A stretch of DNA of 64,000 nucleotides from Candidatus Zixiibacteriota bacterium. GTDB lineage: Bacteria > Zixibacteria > MSB-5A5 > GN15 > FEB-12. The notes under the pieces were generated by a model that was not told the origin of the DNA, ran no database searches, and was given only the letters and a program-made list of their open reading frames with translations. Both the position numbers and the translations under genes were made by a program. This document shows positions 1-7,969 of the stretch, piece after piece; position 1 is the stretch's first letter, and the number at the start of each line of letters is the position of its first letter. The stretch is taken from assembly GCA_029860345.1 (NCBI GenBank), contig JAOUBJ010000003.1, positions 307,294 to 371,293 on the forward strand, given 5' to 3'.

Positions 1-29
1 AAAATCGTGGACCCAGCCTGGAGTGATGA

Positions 30-1013
30 ATGATGAAACCGGCAATAGCAGTTCTCTCGCTGATACTGATGTTCTCTGTGACCAACGCGATCGAAGTAAA
101 ACAAAAAGGAGCCAAAGTGTCCACCAATGACCAATCGGCCGATGAAACGTTGTCGCAGGCCGACGACATTTTTCAGTCGCGGGATTACGGGTCTGCCCTT
201 GAGTCGTACCTCGAAGTTGCCGAAGCAGCCCGCAAAGAATTCAATCGCTCGGTCGAGGTCGAAGCACTCTCGCAGGTGGCGCGCATGAATCTTATTTTGG
301 GTAATCGTGAAACCGGCGAAGAGTATTTGCAGCAGGCCAAAGAGCGTAGTTCGGAAAGCGATCCCATGGGTTGGTCACGCTATCTCGGTGTCAAGGGACG
401 ATTCGAGTGGAAGGCGGGCGATCTTAAAGCAGCCCGTGCGACCTTTGATCAAATGTTTGAGTTCTGCGATGCCAATGCGCTTTGGGGTCGGGCTGTCGAT
501 GCCGCCCACATGATCGCCATCGTGGCTGAAACTCCCGAAGAGCAGATCAAGTGGGGACGACGGGGAATCGAAGCCGCCGAAGAAGGCGACCAGGAACGCT
601 GGCTGGGTCCATTGTGGAACAACTTAGCCGGGACCTACTATGATCAGAAACAATTCGACTCGGCCCTTGAGTGTTACACTAAAGCGCGCGAGTATCACTG
701 GCGCTTCTCCGGCGAAACCGGAAAACTGTTCGCCGACTACCATGTCGGTATGACGCACCGCTTGCTGGGTAACTTCGAAGAAGCAGGTCAATGGTTGCGC
801 CCGGTGCTGGCCTGGGCCGAACGGCTGGAAAACCACTCGGCCATCGGGCAGGCATGCGAGGACTTAGGAGAAGCGGCCATTGGCCTGGGCAACAAAGCCG
901 AGGGGTTGAAACTGCTCAAACGGGCCCGCGACGAATACAAGACAGAGGGCTATGACTCTTCCTGGACGGAAGTCTGGGAACACATCAACAAACGTATCGC
1001 CGAGGTTCAGTAG
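30..1013 (+). CDS. Exported TPR-repeat protein
   Basis: A 327-residue protein with a cleavable-looking signal peptide (hydrophobic run at residues 5-18, then NAIEVKQ). From about residue 40 to the end it is helical with TPR-like pairs (for example ADDIFQSRDYGSALESY and LWNNLAGTYYDQKQFDSALE), so it is probably a periplasmic scaffold for protein contacts. No catalytic motif is seen. Two adjacent ATG codons (30 and 33) follow GGAG at 20-23, and either could start. The upstream gene lies outside the window, so operon membership is unknown. Function beyond protein binding cannot be assigned. Confidence 0.8.
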   Translation: MMKPAIAVLSLILMFSVTNAIEVKQKGAKVSTNDQSADETLSQADDIFQSRDYGSALESYLEVAEAARKEFNRSVEVEALSQVARMNLILGNRETGEEYLQQAKERSSESDPMGWSRYLGVKGRFEWKAGDLKAARATFDQMFEFCDANALWGRAVDAAHMIAIVAETPEEQIKWGRRGIEAAEEGDQERWLGPLWNNLAGTYYDQKQFDSALECYTKAREYHWRFSGETGKLFADYHVGMTHRLLGNFEEAGQWLRPVLAWAERLENHSAIGQACEDLGEAAIGLGNKAEGLKLLKRARDEYKTEGYDSSWTEVWEHINKRIAEVQ

Positions 1014-1014
1014 C

Positions 1015-1140
1015 AGGTTTCGGCGGGTTCACGCCTCGGCGCGCAGGCGAAGTCGGATTCGCCCTACTGTCACCCTGAGCGCAGTCGAAGGGTGAATTGT
1101 CGGTCGGCAGGAGTCCTGCCGGAGATAGGTCCTCCCGGCA
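1015..1140. repeat. Dispersed palindromic repeats
   Basis: This intergenic stretch holds two repeat families found elsewhere in the window. One is the GGCGGGTTCACGCC...CGCCCTACT type (also near 45473 and 54519). The other is the hairpin CACCCTGAGCGCAGTCGAAG followed by GGTG (also near 4614, 54409 and 54614). No gene is supported here. Confidence 0.7.
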
Positions 1141-1192
1141 CCAAGACTACCGGATACGTCACCCGACAAACTTTGCGGCGCAGACTATGCGC

Positions 1193-1221
1193 TTGACAAA
1201 AAGCATGGACCATACTATCTA
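1193..1221 (+). promoter_or_regulatory. Predicted sigma-70-type promoter
   Basis: TTGACA at 1193-1198 and TATCTA at 1216-1221 are separated by 17 bp, 76 bp upstream of the Lnt-like ORF. The -35 box is perfect and the -10 box partial. Confidence 0.5.
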
Positions 1222-1296
1222 TTAGCATTCACTACGCCTTGGGGGCGTAGCATCACGCAGGTATGGCGGGCTGTCGAGCAGGGTCAGGGGACTCAC

Positions 1297-1980
1297 TTGA
1301 CCAGGACATTCGATCTGAGATGGGCGGAGAATTTCCTCTGTGCGGGAAGTTCAGCGCTACTGATCTCGGCTGCGCATTTCTACGGGGACCTATGGTTCTT
1401 TTCTCTGTTCGCTCTCGTTCCATTTCTTTGGCGCGTGATAAGAGCAGGCTTAATAGAATCGTTGGTTCTTGGCGGACTATTGGCGGTCTCATACCTCTTT
1501 GTCGCCATTCGGGTCGATTCATCGACATCGATAGCCACCTGTCTGCTCGCTTTCGGCAGCCTGATCTTTCTGTTTGCGATCTATGGCCTTATCGTCAACC
1601 GAATCACGAAACATCTCGGCTTCAATGCTATTTTCATAGCCGCTTTGTGGCTGCCGCTTGAATACTATCTGAGCCACGACGTCAATCTGGGGAATCTTTT
1701 TGTAATGACGCCGGATGAATCCGGCCTGCTTTTCAGATTCGGCTCGTTGTTCGGGCTGCTGATGGTATCTTTTGTATTTGTAATCGTCAATGCGCTGATT
1801 CTGATCACGGTGGGGCAAATCGCGCAGGCGTTACGTTCACTCCACACCCGCTCCAGGCCAGACAACAACCGGTCTTATGCTTCCTTCCAGGTCCTCCCTT
1901 GGGAGCAGCGCTGGTACTGCTTTCCCGACGTCCGCGCCCCGCCGGGGAGGACCTCTAACGATCAATCTCGGCCTCAATAA
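1297..1980 (+). CDS. Truncated Lnt-like polytopic membrane protein
   Basis: About 227 residues with five or six membrane segments up to residue ~175. The order and motifs (WLPLEYYLSH, and the segment ending VNALILITV) resemble the N-terminal membrane domain of apolipoprotein N-acyltransferase (Lnt), which transfers the third acyl chain to lipoproteins. The roughly 270-residue nitrilase-like catalytic domain of Lnt (Glu-Lys-Cys triad) is absent. The C-terminal 45 residues are polar and low in quality, while another frame there reads as a hydrophobic segment, so a frameshift or decay is likely. The start is TTG at 1297 after AGGGG (1286-1290). It is best read as a fragment or pseudogene; an independent small membrane protein cannot be excluded. 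Confidence 0.5.
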   Translation: MTRTFDLRWAENFLCAGSSALLISAAHFYGDLWFFSLFALVPFLWRVIRAGLIESLVLGGLLAVSYLFVAIRVDSSTSIATCLLAFGSLIFLFAIYGLIVNRITKHLGFNAIFIAALWLPLEYYLSHDVNLGNLFVMTPDESGLLFRFGSLFGLLMVSFVFVIVNALILITVGQIAQALRSLHTRSRPDNNRSYASFQVLPWEQRWYCFPDVRAPPGRTSNDQSRPQ

Positions 1981-2087
1981 TGTCCGGGGATAGCCCTTCG
2001 GTACCTCGTGAAAGATCGCTGGGCCAGTTGCTGCGGTTACGGCCGGTGGGCTGTTCCCGAATCACTCAATCTCAAAGGAGGAGACTC

Positions 2088-3005
2088 ATGACTAAGGGAG
2101 TCATGATCCATAAAGTGGCACCAGCGGTTTTTGCTGTTGCACTCATTCCGTTGCTGGCTGCCACAGTTCTGGCTCAGCCGGATCAAAACAAACATAACTT
2201 CAATCCGGCAAACGGCTGGATTCTTAATTTTACAGATGGAATGCCTTTAGACGGCATGCACGCGCCTGGAGAGCCGATCTTTCCGGGTGCCGGGGGAAAC
2301 GACTGGAATTCCGACCTGAGTTGTTGGATGGCCAGCGCTTCGAACCTGATGGTGTTTGAAGGCCTACCCAATCTCTACGATCCACCTTGGCTGGGCGGTG
2401 GCGTGCCGCCGTCACCGAATGTGAGTTCGTGGGGTGGAGTTGTTCCAGCCAATGTCGGAGCGGCCATGACCTTTGACGACGGTGGTTGGCAACACTGGGC
2501 TCTGGCTTCGGTACCCGTGATGTTCCAGGGTCCGATATTCACTGGCTTAGAGTTCGTTCCAAGATCGTGGGCTATCAACCCGATCGATTGGTGTCAGGCC
2601 AGATTCGACGAGGGGCACGCTTGTGGAATCACCCTGTACTGGGGTGACGTCAAACGCGGCACCCCGCCGGGCGGCTACAAGAAGGGTGATCTTGATGGAT
2701 ATCACGCTATCACAATTTATGAGTTCAACCCGGCGGCCGGGACCGTATTGATTACCGATTCCGATGATGGCGGCCCTCCGGCCGCTGTGTGGGTGCCCTA
2801 CTTCTTCGGTGTGGTTGGGGGCATGGGACAGTGGGACATAATACTCCCCGGAATCGGGGTGACCCACGTCAACTACGCGGTGGCACTTGATCGGCAACGC
2901 GTCCCCTCCCACACCAACCTCGGCTTGCTAATCCTGACCCTGATTCTCCTACTGTCCGCCATCTACATAATCTACCGACGGCGGGAGGGGGCCAACGTCC
3001 AATAG
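2088..3005 (+). CDS. Secreted IdeS-like cysteine peptidase candidate with C-terminal membrane anchor
   Basis: The start at ATG 2088 is fixed by AAAGGAGGA five bases upstream; the protein is 305 residues. Seen: a signal peptide (residues 8-28, ending VLAQ); a Cys in SCWMASASN followed by helix-like sequence; a His in GYHAITIYEF; and an acidic TDSDDGG motif. This Cys-His-Asp order matches IdeS/Mac-type papain-fold peptidases, whose members carry CWA.SxxN and H...TDSDD signatures. The C-terminus is TNLGLLILTLILLL, then a TM segment and RRR, like IPTL/PEP-CTERM sorting or anchor tails. Inference: a surface-anchored protease acting outside the cytoplasm. The Trp-to-Met change after CW (CWM for CWA) is mild. 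The homology is by motif only. Confidence 0.65.
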   Translation: MTKGVMIHKVAPAVFAVALIPLLAATVLAQPDQNKHNFNPANGWILNFTDGMPLDGMHAPGEPIFPGAGGNDWNSDLSCWMASASNLMVFEGLPNLYDPPWLGGGVPPSPNVSSWGGVVPANVGAAMTFDDGGWQHWALASVPVMFQGPIFTGLEFVPRSWAINPIDWCQARFDEGHACGITLYWGDVKRGTPPGGYKKGDLDGYHAITIYEFNPAAGTVLITDSDDGGPPAAVWVPYFFGVVGGMGQWDIILPGIGVTHVNYAVALDRQRVPSHTNLGLLILTLILLLSAIYIIYRRREGANVQ

Positions 3006-3098
3006 ACGACGCAACCAATCTCTCTGCATAAACTGGCCGGGATGCTCGCTGCTAGGGCGTCCTGGCCTTTCGGCCGCGCGGCGGCACCCACAATTATC

Positions 3099-3126
3099 TT
3101 GACAAACGAAACATCCAGGCTAAATT
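3099..3126 (+). promoter_or_regulatory. Promoter of the micro-ORF unit
   Basis: TTGACA at 3099-3104 and TAAATT at 3121-3126 are spaced by 16 bp, the same spacing seen at 24945 and 27488. It lies 55 bp before the ATG of a 19-codon ORF. Confidence 0.6.
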
Positions 3127-3162
3127 GTCCGTAGAAACAGCAAGCGACTTAGAACCCAGGAC

Positions 3163-3228
3163 CTGAAAGGAGGACCATACATGGCTACTGCAATATCCCA
3201 AAGCTGTGGTGTGTTGCACCTCCTTCAG
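3163..3228 (+). promoter_or_regulatory. Hairpin that sequesters the micro-ORF ribosome site
   Basis: CTGAAAGGAGG (3163-3173) contains the Shine-Dalgarno site. It is complementary, apart from one bulged A, to CCTCCTTCAG (3219-3228) inside the coding sequence. The downstream arm is itself an anti-Shine-Dalgarno sequence. Pairing would hide the ribosome site of the ORF, suggesting translational self-control or a structured leader. Confidence 0.5.
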
Positions 3229-3240
3229 TCAGGCTGCTGA
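3181..3240 (+). CDS. 19-residue micro-ORF, possible leader peptide
   Basis: ATG at 3181 follows a near-perfect AAGGAGG (3167-3173) with 7-nt spacing. The ORF encodes MATAISQSCGVLHLLQSGC and stops at 3240. A promoter lies upstream and an intrinsic terminator 35 nt downstream, so promoter, ORF and terminator form a complete mini-unit of about 180 nt. There is no obvious run of one amino acid (three Leu, two Cys, two Gln), so classical amino-acid attenuation is not evident. It may be a leader of rsgA, which starts 130 nt beyond the terminator, or an independent small peptide or small RNA. The start is convincing; the function is unknown. Confidence 0.45.
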   Translation: MATAISQSCGVLHLLQSGC

Positions 3241-3274
3241 GCCGACGCTCAATCGAATTCTGAGCGCCCCCCTC

Positions 3275-3304
3275 GCCGACCAACTGAAGTTGGGCGGCTT
3301 TTTT
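3275..3304 (+). terminator. Intrinsic terminator
   Basis: GCCG-A-CCAAC (3275-3284) pairs with GTTGG-G-CGGC (3289-3298) around a TGAA loop with one mismatch. Six T follow at 3299-3304. It ends the micro-ORF unit and lies before rsgA. Confidence 0.8.
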
Positions 3305-3434
3305 CATGTCCGGCCCAGAAGACAGCCAACACAACCACAGCGAAATCAATAGCCCAAGGTGATGCGCCACAGGAACAACGGTTCATTAACCGCGACGCCG
3401 ACAAGTTGTAACGATAGTAACAAGGATTCCAACG

Positions 3435-4541
3435 ATGGATTTGCATACATTAGGTTTTGACGATTTTTTTGAAAGCCGTTTTCTCGACTTCCGCGAGCAA
3501 GGTTACACACCGGCCCGCGTAACCCAGGAACATCGAGAAAGGTACCAACTGTTCAGCGAAAAAGGGGAGATTGCCGCCCAACTCTCCGGACGGTTTCGGC
3601 ATCAAGCAGCTACGCTGGCCGACTATCCGACTGTCGGCGACTGGGTGGCCATAGACCATAGGGACTTGTCCAGCGACTCAGTCATTCACGGCCTGGTGCC
3701 TCGCCGCACCAGTTTTTCGCGCAAAGCGGTGCTGGCCGGAGGACCCAAATACCGGGCGGGCCGTACCGACGAACAGGTTTTGGCCGCCAATGTCGACTCG
3801 GTTCTGCTGGTGGCCGGACTGGACAACGACTTCAATGTGCGCCGGATCGAGAGATACCTCACCATAGCCTGGGACTCAGGCGCGCAACCGGTGATAGTGC
3901 TCAACAAGGCTGATCTGTGCGATGACCCGGAGGCAGCGGTTGACCAAGTAGAGGCCGTCGCAGCCGGCGTTCCCGTTCATTCAGTCAGTGCTGTAAGCGG
4001 ACTGGGTATTGAAACCCTGTCTGATTACTTAAAAACCGGGCACACCCTTGCCTTCCTGGGTTCGTCCGGCGTGGGCAAGTCTTCATTGATCAACCAACTG
4101 CTCGGTGAAAGCAAGCTGGCCACCGGCGGTGTGCGCAAAGGTGACGGCCGCGGCCGCCATACCACCACGCAGCGAGAACTGATTATACTGCCATCAGGTG
4201 GACTGGTGATAGACACACCCGGTCTGCGCGAGATTCAACAGTTCAACGACGAGGGCGGTCTCAGCCGGACCTTTGGTGATATCGAAACACTGATGGACCA
4301 ATGTCGCTTCAACGATTGCGGGCATGACACCGAGCCGGGCTGTGCCGTTCGGGCAGCCCTTGAAAGCGGCAGCCTTGATCCCAAGCGGTATCAGAGTTAT
4401 CTCAAGATGCTGAAGGAACAAGTACACCTGACCAAACGGCGTGATGTGCACTCCCGCCGTCAGATGGAGCGAGAATTTGGCCAGCGGGTTCGCCGTTATC
4501 ACCAAGATATGAAAGAACTCAAAAAGAAAGGGCTGGCCTGA
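3435..4541 (+). CDS. rsgA: Ribosome small-subunit maturation GTPase RsgA
   Basis: A circularly permuted GTPase of 368 residues that assists late 30S subunit assembly. Seen in order: an N-terminal OB-like domain (about 30-110); G4 motif NKAD near residue 157; G1 GSSGVGKSS near 209; switch region TTTQRE; G3 DTPG near 259; and a C-terminal zinc knuckle with Cys290, Cys295, His297 and Cys303. The G4-G1-G3 order is diagnostic of the RsgA/YjeQ family, and the length matches. The C-terminus is Lys/Arg-rich, as expected for rRNA contact. It stands alone, downstream of the micro-ORF and terminator at 3099-3304, which could modulate its transcription. Confidence 0.95.
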   Translation: MDLHTLGFDDFFESRFLDFREQGYTPARVTQEHRERYQLFSEKGEIAAQLSGRFRHQAATLADYPTVGDWVAIDHRDLSSDSVIHGLVPRRTSFSRKAVLAGGPKYRAGRTDEQVLAANVDSVLLVAGLDNDFNVRRIERYLTIAWDSGAQPVIVLNKADLCDDPEAAVDQVEAVAAGVPVHSVSAVSGLGIETLSDYLKTGHTLAFLGSSGVGKSSLINQLLGESKLATGGVRKGDGRGRHTTTQRELIILPSGGLVIDTPGLREIQQFNDEGGLSRTFGDIETLMDQCRFNDCGHDTEPGCAVRAALESGSLDPKRYQSYLKMLKEQVHLTKRRDVHSRRQMEREFGQRVRRYHQDMKELKKKGLA

Positions 4542-4599
4542 CCGATAAACCGCCCATAAATGAGTTTCATGCGCTTTGCGCGCCCTGTGACCTAAACAG

Positions 4600-5060
4600 G
4601 TGCCTTTCCAACCTCACCCTGAACGGAGTCGAAGAGTGAGCGGAGTTCTTGTTCCGTCAGGTCTTGCGTTCGCCGAAGGCGAGCGTGTGACCTGACGGTC
4701 TGTTACAGTGTGGTGTTGGGCGACGCCGCCCGACACCGTCAAGTAGTGCTTCACGCAAAATGCGCGAAGCGCGATAATCAGGGCTTGACCCTGTCATGCC
4801 GAGCGGAGTCGAGGCATGAGCTGAGCCGCAGGGTGAGCGGAGTTAAGGGGTATGGCCCAAAGATGCGCCAAGCGCAAAGGACCCGTTTGTGGGTGTCATT
4901 CCCGCGTAGGCGGGAATCCATTCGTGGTTCAAAGACTTGATGGCGGCCTACGCCGGCATGACGGAGCCCGAGCAGTCTGAATTGTCGAAGCCCACCCTTA
5001 GACTCCGCTCAGGGTGACAAGGAGGGGTGCATAGTTAGTAGGTCAGGAGTCCCGTGCTCC
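4600..5060. repeat. Mosaic of dispersed palindromic repeats
   Basis: The 670-bp gap between rsgA and the GNAT gene is filled by repeat families. It has CACCCTGAACGGAGTCGAAG-type elements (about 4614 and 4990), GGTGTTGGGCGACGCCGCCC near 4712, and the TGCGCGAAGCGCGATAATCA type near 4760. It also has CATTCCCGCGTAGGCGGGAA near 4897 and a GTAGGTCAGGAGTCC element near 5038. Short ORFs here are repeat translations, not genes. Confidence 0.75.
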
Positions 5061-5211
5061 TGAAATGGCAGGTCCGGAGGCGACACCGCACTCAAAACAA
5101 AACGACGGGTAGTTTGTGTGCGCGAATTTATTTGTTGATCGCCGATGGCACCGCCGCCACATTGGGACTCAGAGAAAACGTCAACCCGTCACCGTTGAGG
5201 GATACCTGCCC

Positions 5212-5769
5212 ATGGCCGACAAAAAACCACTCCCCACATCACCTTCGCTGGTCGGCGATAAGGTCTTTCTCAAGCCGACTACACCGGAAGATGAAGCCAA
5301 CACCTATCATTGGACATTGCTGAGTGAGCCACAATCGCAGACCTGTCGCCCGTGGGTTTTCAGCACACCCTCCGAAATAGCCGAGCGAATGAAGAAGGCG
5401 GAAAAAGATATGTCCCGACAGCGCTTCATGGTTTTACGTAAGGACGACAGAACGCCGGTGGCGAAAGTGACCTATTTTGACTTGAACACGCTCAACCGCT
5501 CGGCCGAACTGGGCTTGGTCGTTGATCCCGACGAGCGCCAAAAAGGGTATGGTGCTGATGCGCTGAAAACTCTAGTCAGGTATCTCTTCCCATATCGAGG
5601 TCTGAACAAAGTGTACGCACAGACAGCGCAGTTCAATACTCAAGCTATAGCCCTGATGGAGTCGCTCGGCTTCAAGAAAGATGCTACCTTAAGGGATCAC
5701 TATTTTTATCGGGGAGAATTCCATCACGGACTGATCTACTCCCTTCTGCAATTCGAAATGGACTGGTAG
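5212..5769 (+). CDS. GNAT N-acetyltransferase (RimJ/RimL-like)
   Basis: A 185-residue acetyl-CoA-dependent acyltransferase. Seen: an N-terminal strand (GDKVFLKPTTPEDEANTYHW), a central strand AELGLVVDPDERQKGYGADA carrying the Q/R-x-x-G-x-G/A acetyl-CoA loop (RQKGYG), and the typical ending ALMESLGFKKDATLRDHYFYRG. These match the RimJ/RimL subgroup, which acetylates protein N-termini or small amines. The substrate cannot be told. ATG 5212 is chosen because GAGG precedes it and residues upstream do not fit the fold; the open frame extends to 5116. Neighbours are repeat-filled gaps, so the gene stands alone. Confidence 0.8.
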   Translation: MADKKPLPTSPSLVGDKVFLKPTTPEDEANTYHWTLLSEPQSQTCRPWVFSTPSEIAERMKKAEKDMSRQRFMVLRKDDRTPVAKVTYFDLNTLNRSAELGLVVDPDERQKGYGADALKTLVRYLFPYRGLNKVYAQTAQFNTQAIALMESLGFKKDATLRDHYFYRGEFHHGLIYSLLQFEMDW

Positions 5770-5840
5770 CCGGGCGGCATACCGGCCATAAATGGGCCAT
5801 GAATGGCTCTTTCGTGCTACTCACATGTCCCCTGTCATGC

Positions 5841-5925
5841 CGAGCGGAGTCGAGGCACGAGCGGAGTCGAGGCACCAGCAGAGTCGAGGCACGAGCGGAG
5901 TCGAGGCACCAGCAGAGTCGAAGGA
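5841..5925. repeat. Five 17-bp tandem repeats
   Basis: The units CGAGCGGAGTCGAGGCA and CCAGCAGAGTCGAGGCA run five times head to tail (5841, 5858, 5875, 5892, 5909), alternating after the first two. They are a tandem expansion of the dispersed GAGCGGAGTCGA element seen near 4800 and 24905. Confidence 0.85.
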
Positions 5926-6092
5926 TGAATCCACAATCTATCATTCCGGGCTTTGACCCGGAATCCATCTTCAAAAATCGTGGAGTCCGGGTGCTGTTGG
6001 GCGACCGCGCCCGACACAGTAGGTCAGGAGCCTTGTGCTCCTGACATGGTTGGTTTGAAGACAGACCTGCCCTACAAGATAGGTCGTGCTGC
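5926..6092. repeat. Intergenic palindromic repeats downstream of pyrF
   Basis: The stretch includes CTGTTGGGCGACCGCGCCCG (about 5992-6011) and a GTAGGTCAGGAGCCTTGTGC-type hairpin (about 6019). Both recur in other gaps. No gene is supported. Confidence 0.6.
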
Positions 6093-7052
6093 TTAGGACG
6101 ATCCCTGCTGTCCGGCGTCGCCGGGTTGCTGGCTGTTAATGGGTGGTGGTGGTGTGTTTTGCTGCACCGGCGCAACGCTCTCCGGTGTACTTTCAGTGGT
6201 GGCAGGTTGAGGCGTCGGGCTGTCGCCGCCGGTACTGAGTCCGCTCTGCCGAACGGAATCTACGATTTGGTTTAGTCGTCCCAACTCGGCCCGCGCTCGA
6301 TCGGCAAAGTCTGAGCCCTTGGACGCATACAGTACAGAGCGGGAGACATTAATAAGGGCCGTCTTGGTGAAATTGTCGGTGCCGAAAGCGGCCGCCTTCT
6401 CTAGCGACCCACCCTGAGCGCCAACACCGGGAATCAAGAGCGGCATGTTGCCGGATACCTGGCGCAGTTCCTTCAACTGTTCCGGATTGGTAGCGCCCAC
6501 CACCAGACCGCAGTTGTTATCTTTGTTCCAGTAGGCCACTTTTTCGGCCACAATTCGGTAAAGCGGTTGGCCCTCCACATTCAGAATCTGAAAGTCCTTG
6601 GAGCCGGGGTTCGATGTCAGGCATAGAATAAAAACACCTTGTTCTTTGTGCTCTATGAAGGGCCGAAGAGAGTCATAGCCCATGTATGGATTGAGGGTAA
6701 CCCAGGATGCTTTCAACTGTTTGAACATAGCATCGGCGTAGTGGCCTGCAGTGTTACCGATGTCACCACGTTTGCCGTCCAGGATAACCGGCACGGAGTC
6801 ACCGATGCGTTCGATGATCAGTTTCAACAATGACAGTCCCTCGGCACCCAAACTCTCGTAGAAAGCCAGATTGGGTTTGTAGGCACAGACCCTGTCTTTG
6901 GTGGCCTCGATTACGCCGACTGCAAACTCAAACATCCCTTTGACACTTTTGGAATGTTCCGAAGGCATTCGACGTGGATCCAGATCGAGACCAAGACAGA
7001 TCATCGATTTATTATCCGCCTGTATCCTTTGAAGTTCCTTAAGAGCAAACAT
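6093..7052 (-). CDS. pyrF: Orotidine 5'-phosphate decarboxylase, type 2
   Basis: Catalyses the last step of UMP synthesis, decarboxylating OMP. Seen in a TIM-barrel sequence: CLGLDLDP near the N-terminus, a KPNLAFYES strand, the catalytic DGKRGDIGNTA motif of the longer type-2 family, and PGVGAQGG near the phosphate site. The enzyme core ends near residue 270. The last ~45 residues are a Pro/Gln/Thr/Ser-rich tail (TPQPATTES, NTPPPPINSQ), unusual for this cytoplasmic enzyme and probably disordered. It is the last gene of the sirtuin-TPR-pyrK-pyrD-pyrF operon and directly follows pyrD (1-nt overlap). Confidence 0.93.
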   Translation of the reverse strand: MFALKELQRIQADNKSMICLGLDLDPRRMPSEHSKSVKGMFEFAVGVIEATKDRVCAYKPNLAFYESLGAEGLSLLKLIIERIGDSVPVILDGKRGDIGNTAGHYADAMFKQLKASWVTLNPYMGYDSLRPFIEHKEQGVFILCLTSNPGSKDFQILNVEGQPLYRIVAEKVAYWNKDNNCGLVVGATNPEQLKELRQVSGNMPLLIPGVGAQGGSLEKAAAFGTDNFTKTALINVSRSVLYASKGSDFADRARAELGRLNQIVDSVRQSGLSTGGDSPTPQPATTESTPESVAPVQQNTPPPPINSQQPGDAGQQGSS

Positions 7053-7969
7053 CAGTATTTCTCCAGTCTCCCTACGAGGTCGTTGATCGATTTAATATTT
7101 CGAGCCTGAAGGTAGGTCTTCAGACCGCTTACGATTTTCAGCGGTGCTTCCGGCTCGACAAACAGCGCCGTGCCGATCTGGACAGCCGAAGCTCCGCAAA
7201 GCATGAATTCCACGACATCCTGCCAGGTGGCGATACCACCCACACCGACAATCGGCAGGCGACAGTTTTCGTGGACGGCCGCCACCATGGCCAGGGCGAT
7301 CGGTTTTATTGCCGGGCCGGTAAGACCGCCTTTGTTGTTGGTAAGCCGGGGGCGGCGGGTCTCGATGTCGACGGCTGTTCCCACCAACGAGTTTATCACC
7401 GTCAGAGCATCAGCCCCACCTGCCTCGGCGGCGCGAGCGATGTCACAGATGTTCGTGACGTTGGGTGATAATTTGACGATTATCGGACGGTCGAAAACTT
7501 TTTTGACTTCGGCCACTACTTTTTGCGTGAGATAGGGATCGCTGCCAAACTCCATGCCGCCCCGGTCGACATTGGGACAGCTGATGTTCAGTTCGATCAT
7601 GTCCAGATCGTCAACGTTGTTCAACCTGCGACTCACCTCAACATACTCATCGACCGATGCTCCGGCGACGTTGACGATAACACCTGTCTTCTGTTCGCTC
7701 AAAAAAGGCATCTTGTCCCGAATGAAAGCATCGACACCGACATTAGCCAGACCTATGGCGTTGAGCATCCCGGACGCTGTCTCGGCTGTGCGCGGCGGTG
7801 GATGACCCAACCGTGGCTCCAGGGTAATCGACTTGGTGACCAGGGCACCCAGCCTGGACAATGGAAAAATCTCGGCCAATTCCTCACCATAGCCGCAGCA
7901 ACCGGAGGCGGTCATAATCGGATTTGCAAACTCGACCCCCGAGAGCGTTGTTTTCATGGCATCTCTCAC
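7052..7969 (-). CDS. pyrD: Dihydroorotate dehydrogenase B, catalytic subunit
   Basis: FMN-binding TIM barrel of 305 residues that oxidises dihydroorotate to orotate. Seen: ASGCCGYG near the N-terminus, NAIGLANVG, ELNISCPNVDRGG with the class-1B active-site Cys, KLSPNVT, and the phosphate-binding GVGGI...IGTALF region. The Cys base and the neighbouring pyrK define the NAD-linked class 1B heterotetramer. GTG at 7969 is preferred because GAGG lies 7 nt upstream and gives a GTGA overlap with pyrK; an ATG at 7957 is the alternative. Confidence 0.94.
   Translation of the reverse strand: MRDAMKTTLSGVEFANPIMTASGCCGYGEELAEIFPLSRLGALVTKSITLEPRLGHPPPRTAETASGMLNAIGLANVGVDAFIRDKMPFLSEQKTGVIVNVAGASVDEYVEVSRRLNNVDDLDMIELNISCPNVDRGGMEFGSDPYLTQKVVAEVKKVFDRPIIVKLSPNVTNICDIARAAEAGGADALTVINSLVGTAVDIETRRPRLTNNKGGLTGPAIKPIALAMVAAVHENCRLPIVGVGGIATWQDVVEFMLCGASAVQIGTALFVEPEAPLKIVSGLKTYLQARNIKSINDLVGRLEKY

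Noticed and set aside
5684..6175. Minus-strand ORF of 163 codons downstream of the GNAT gene
   Set aside because: Runs through the 17-bp tandem repeats and palindromes; it overlaps the ends of both real genes without a start signal.
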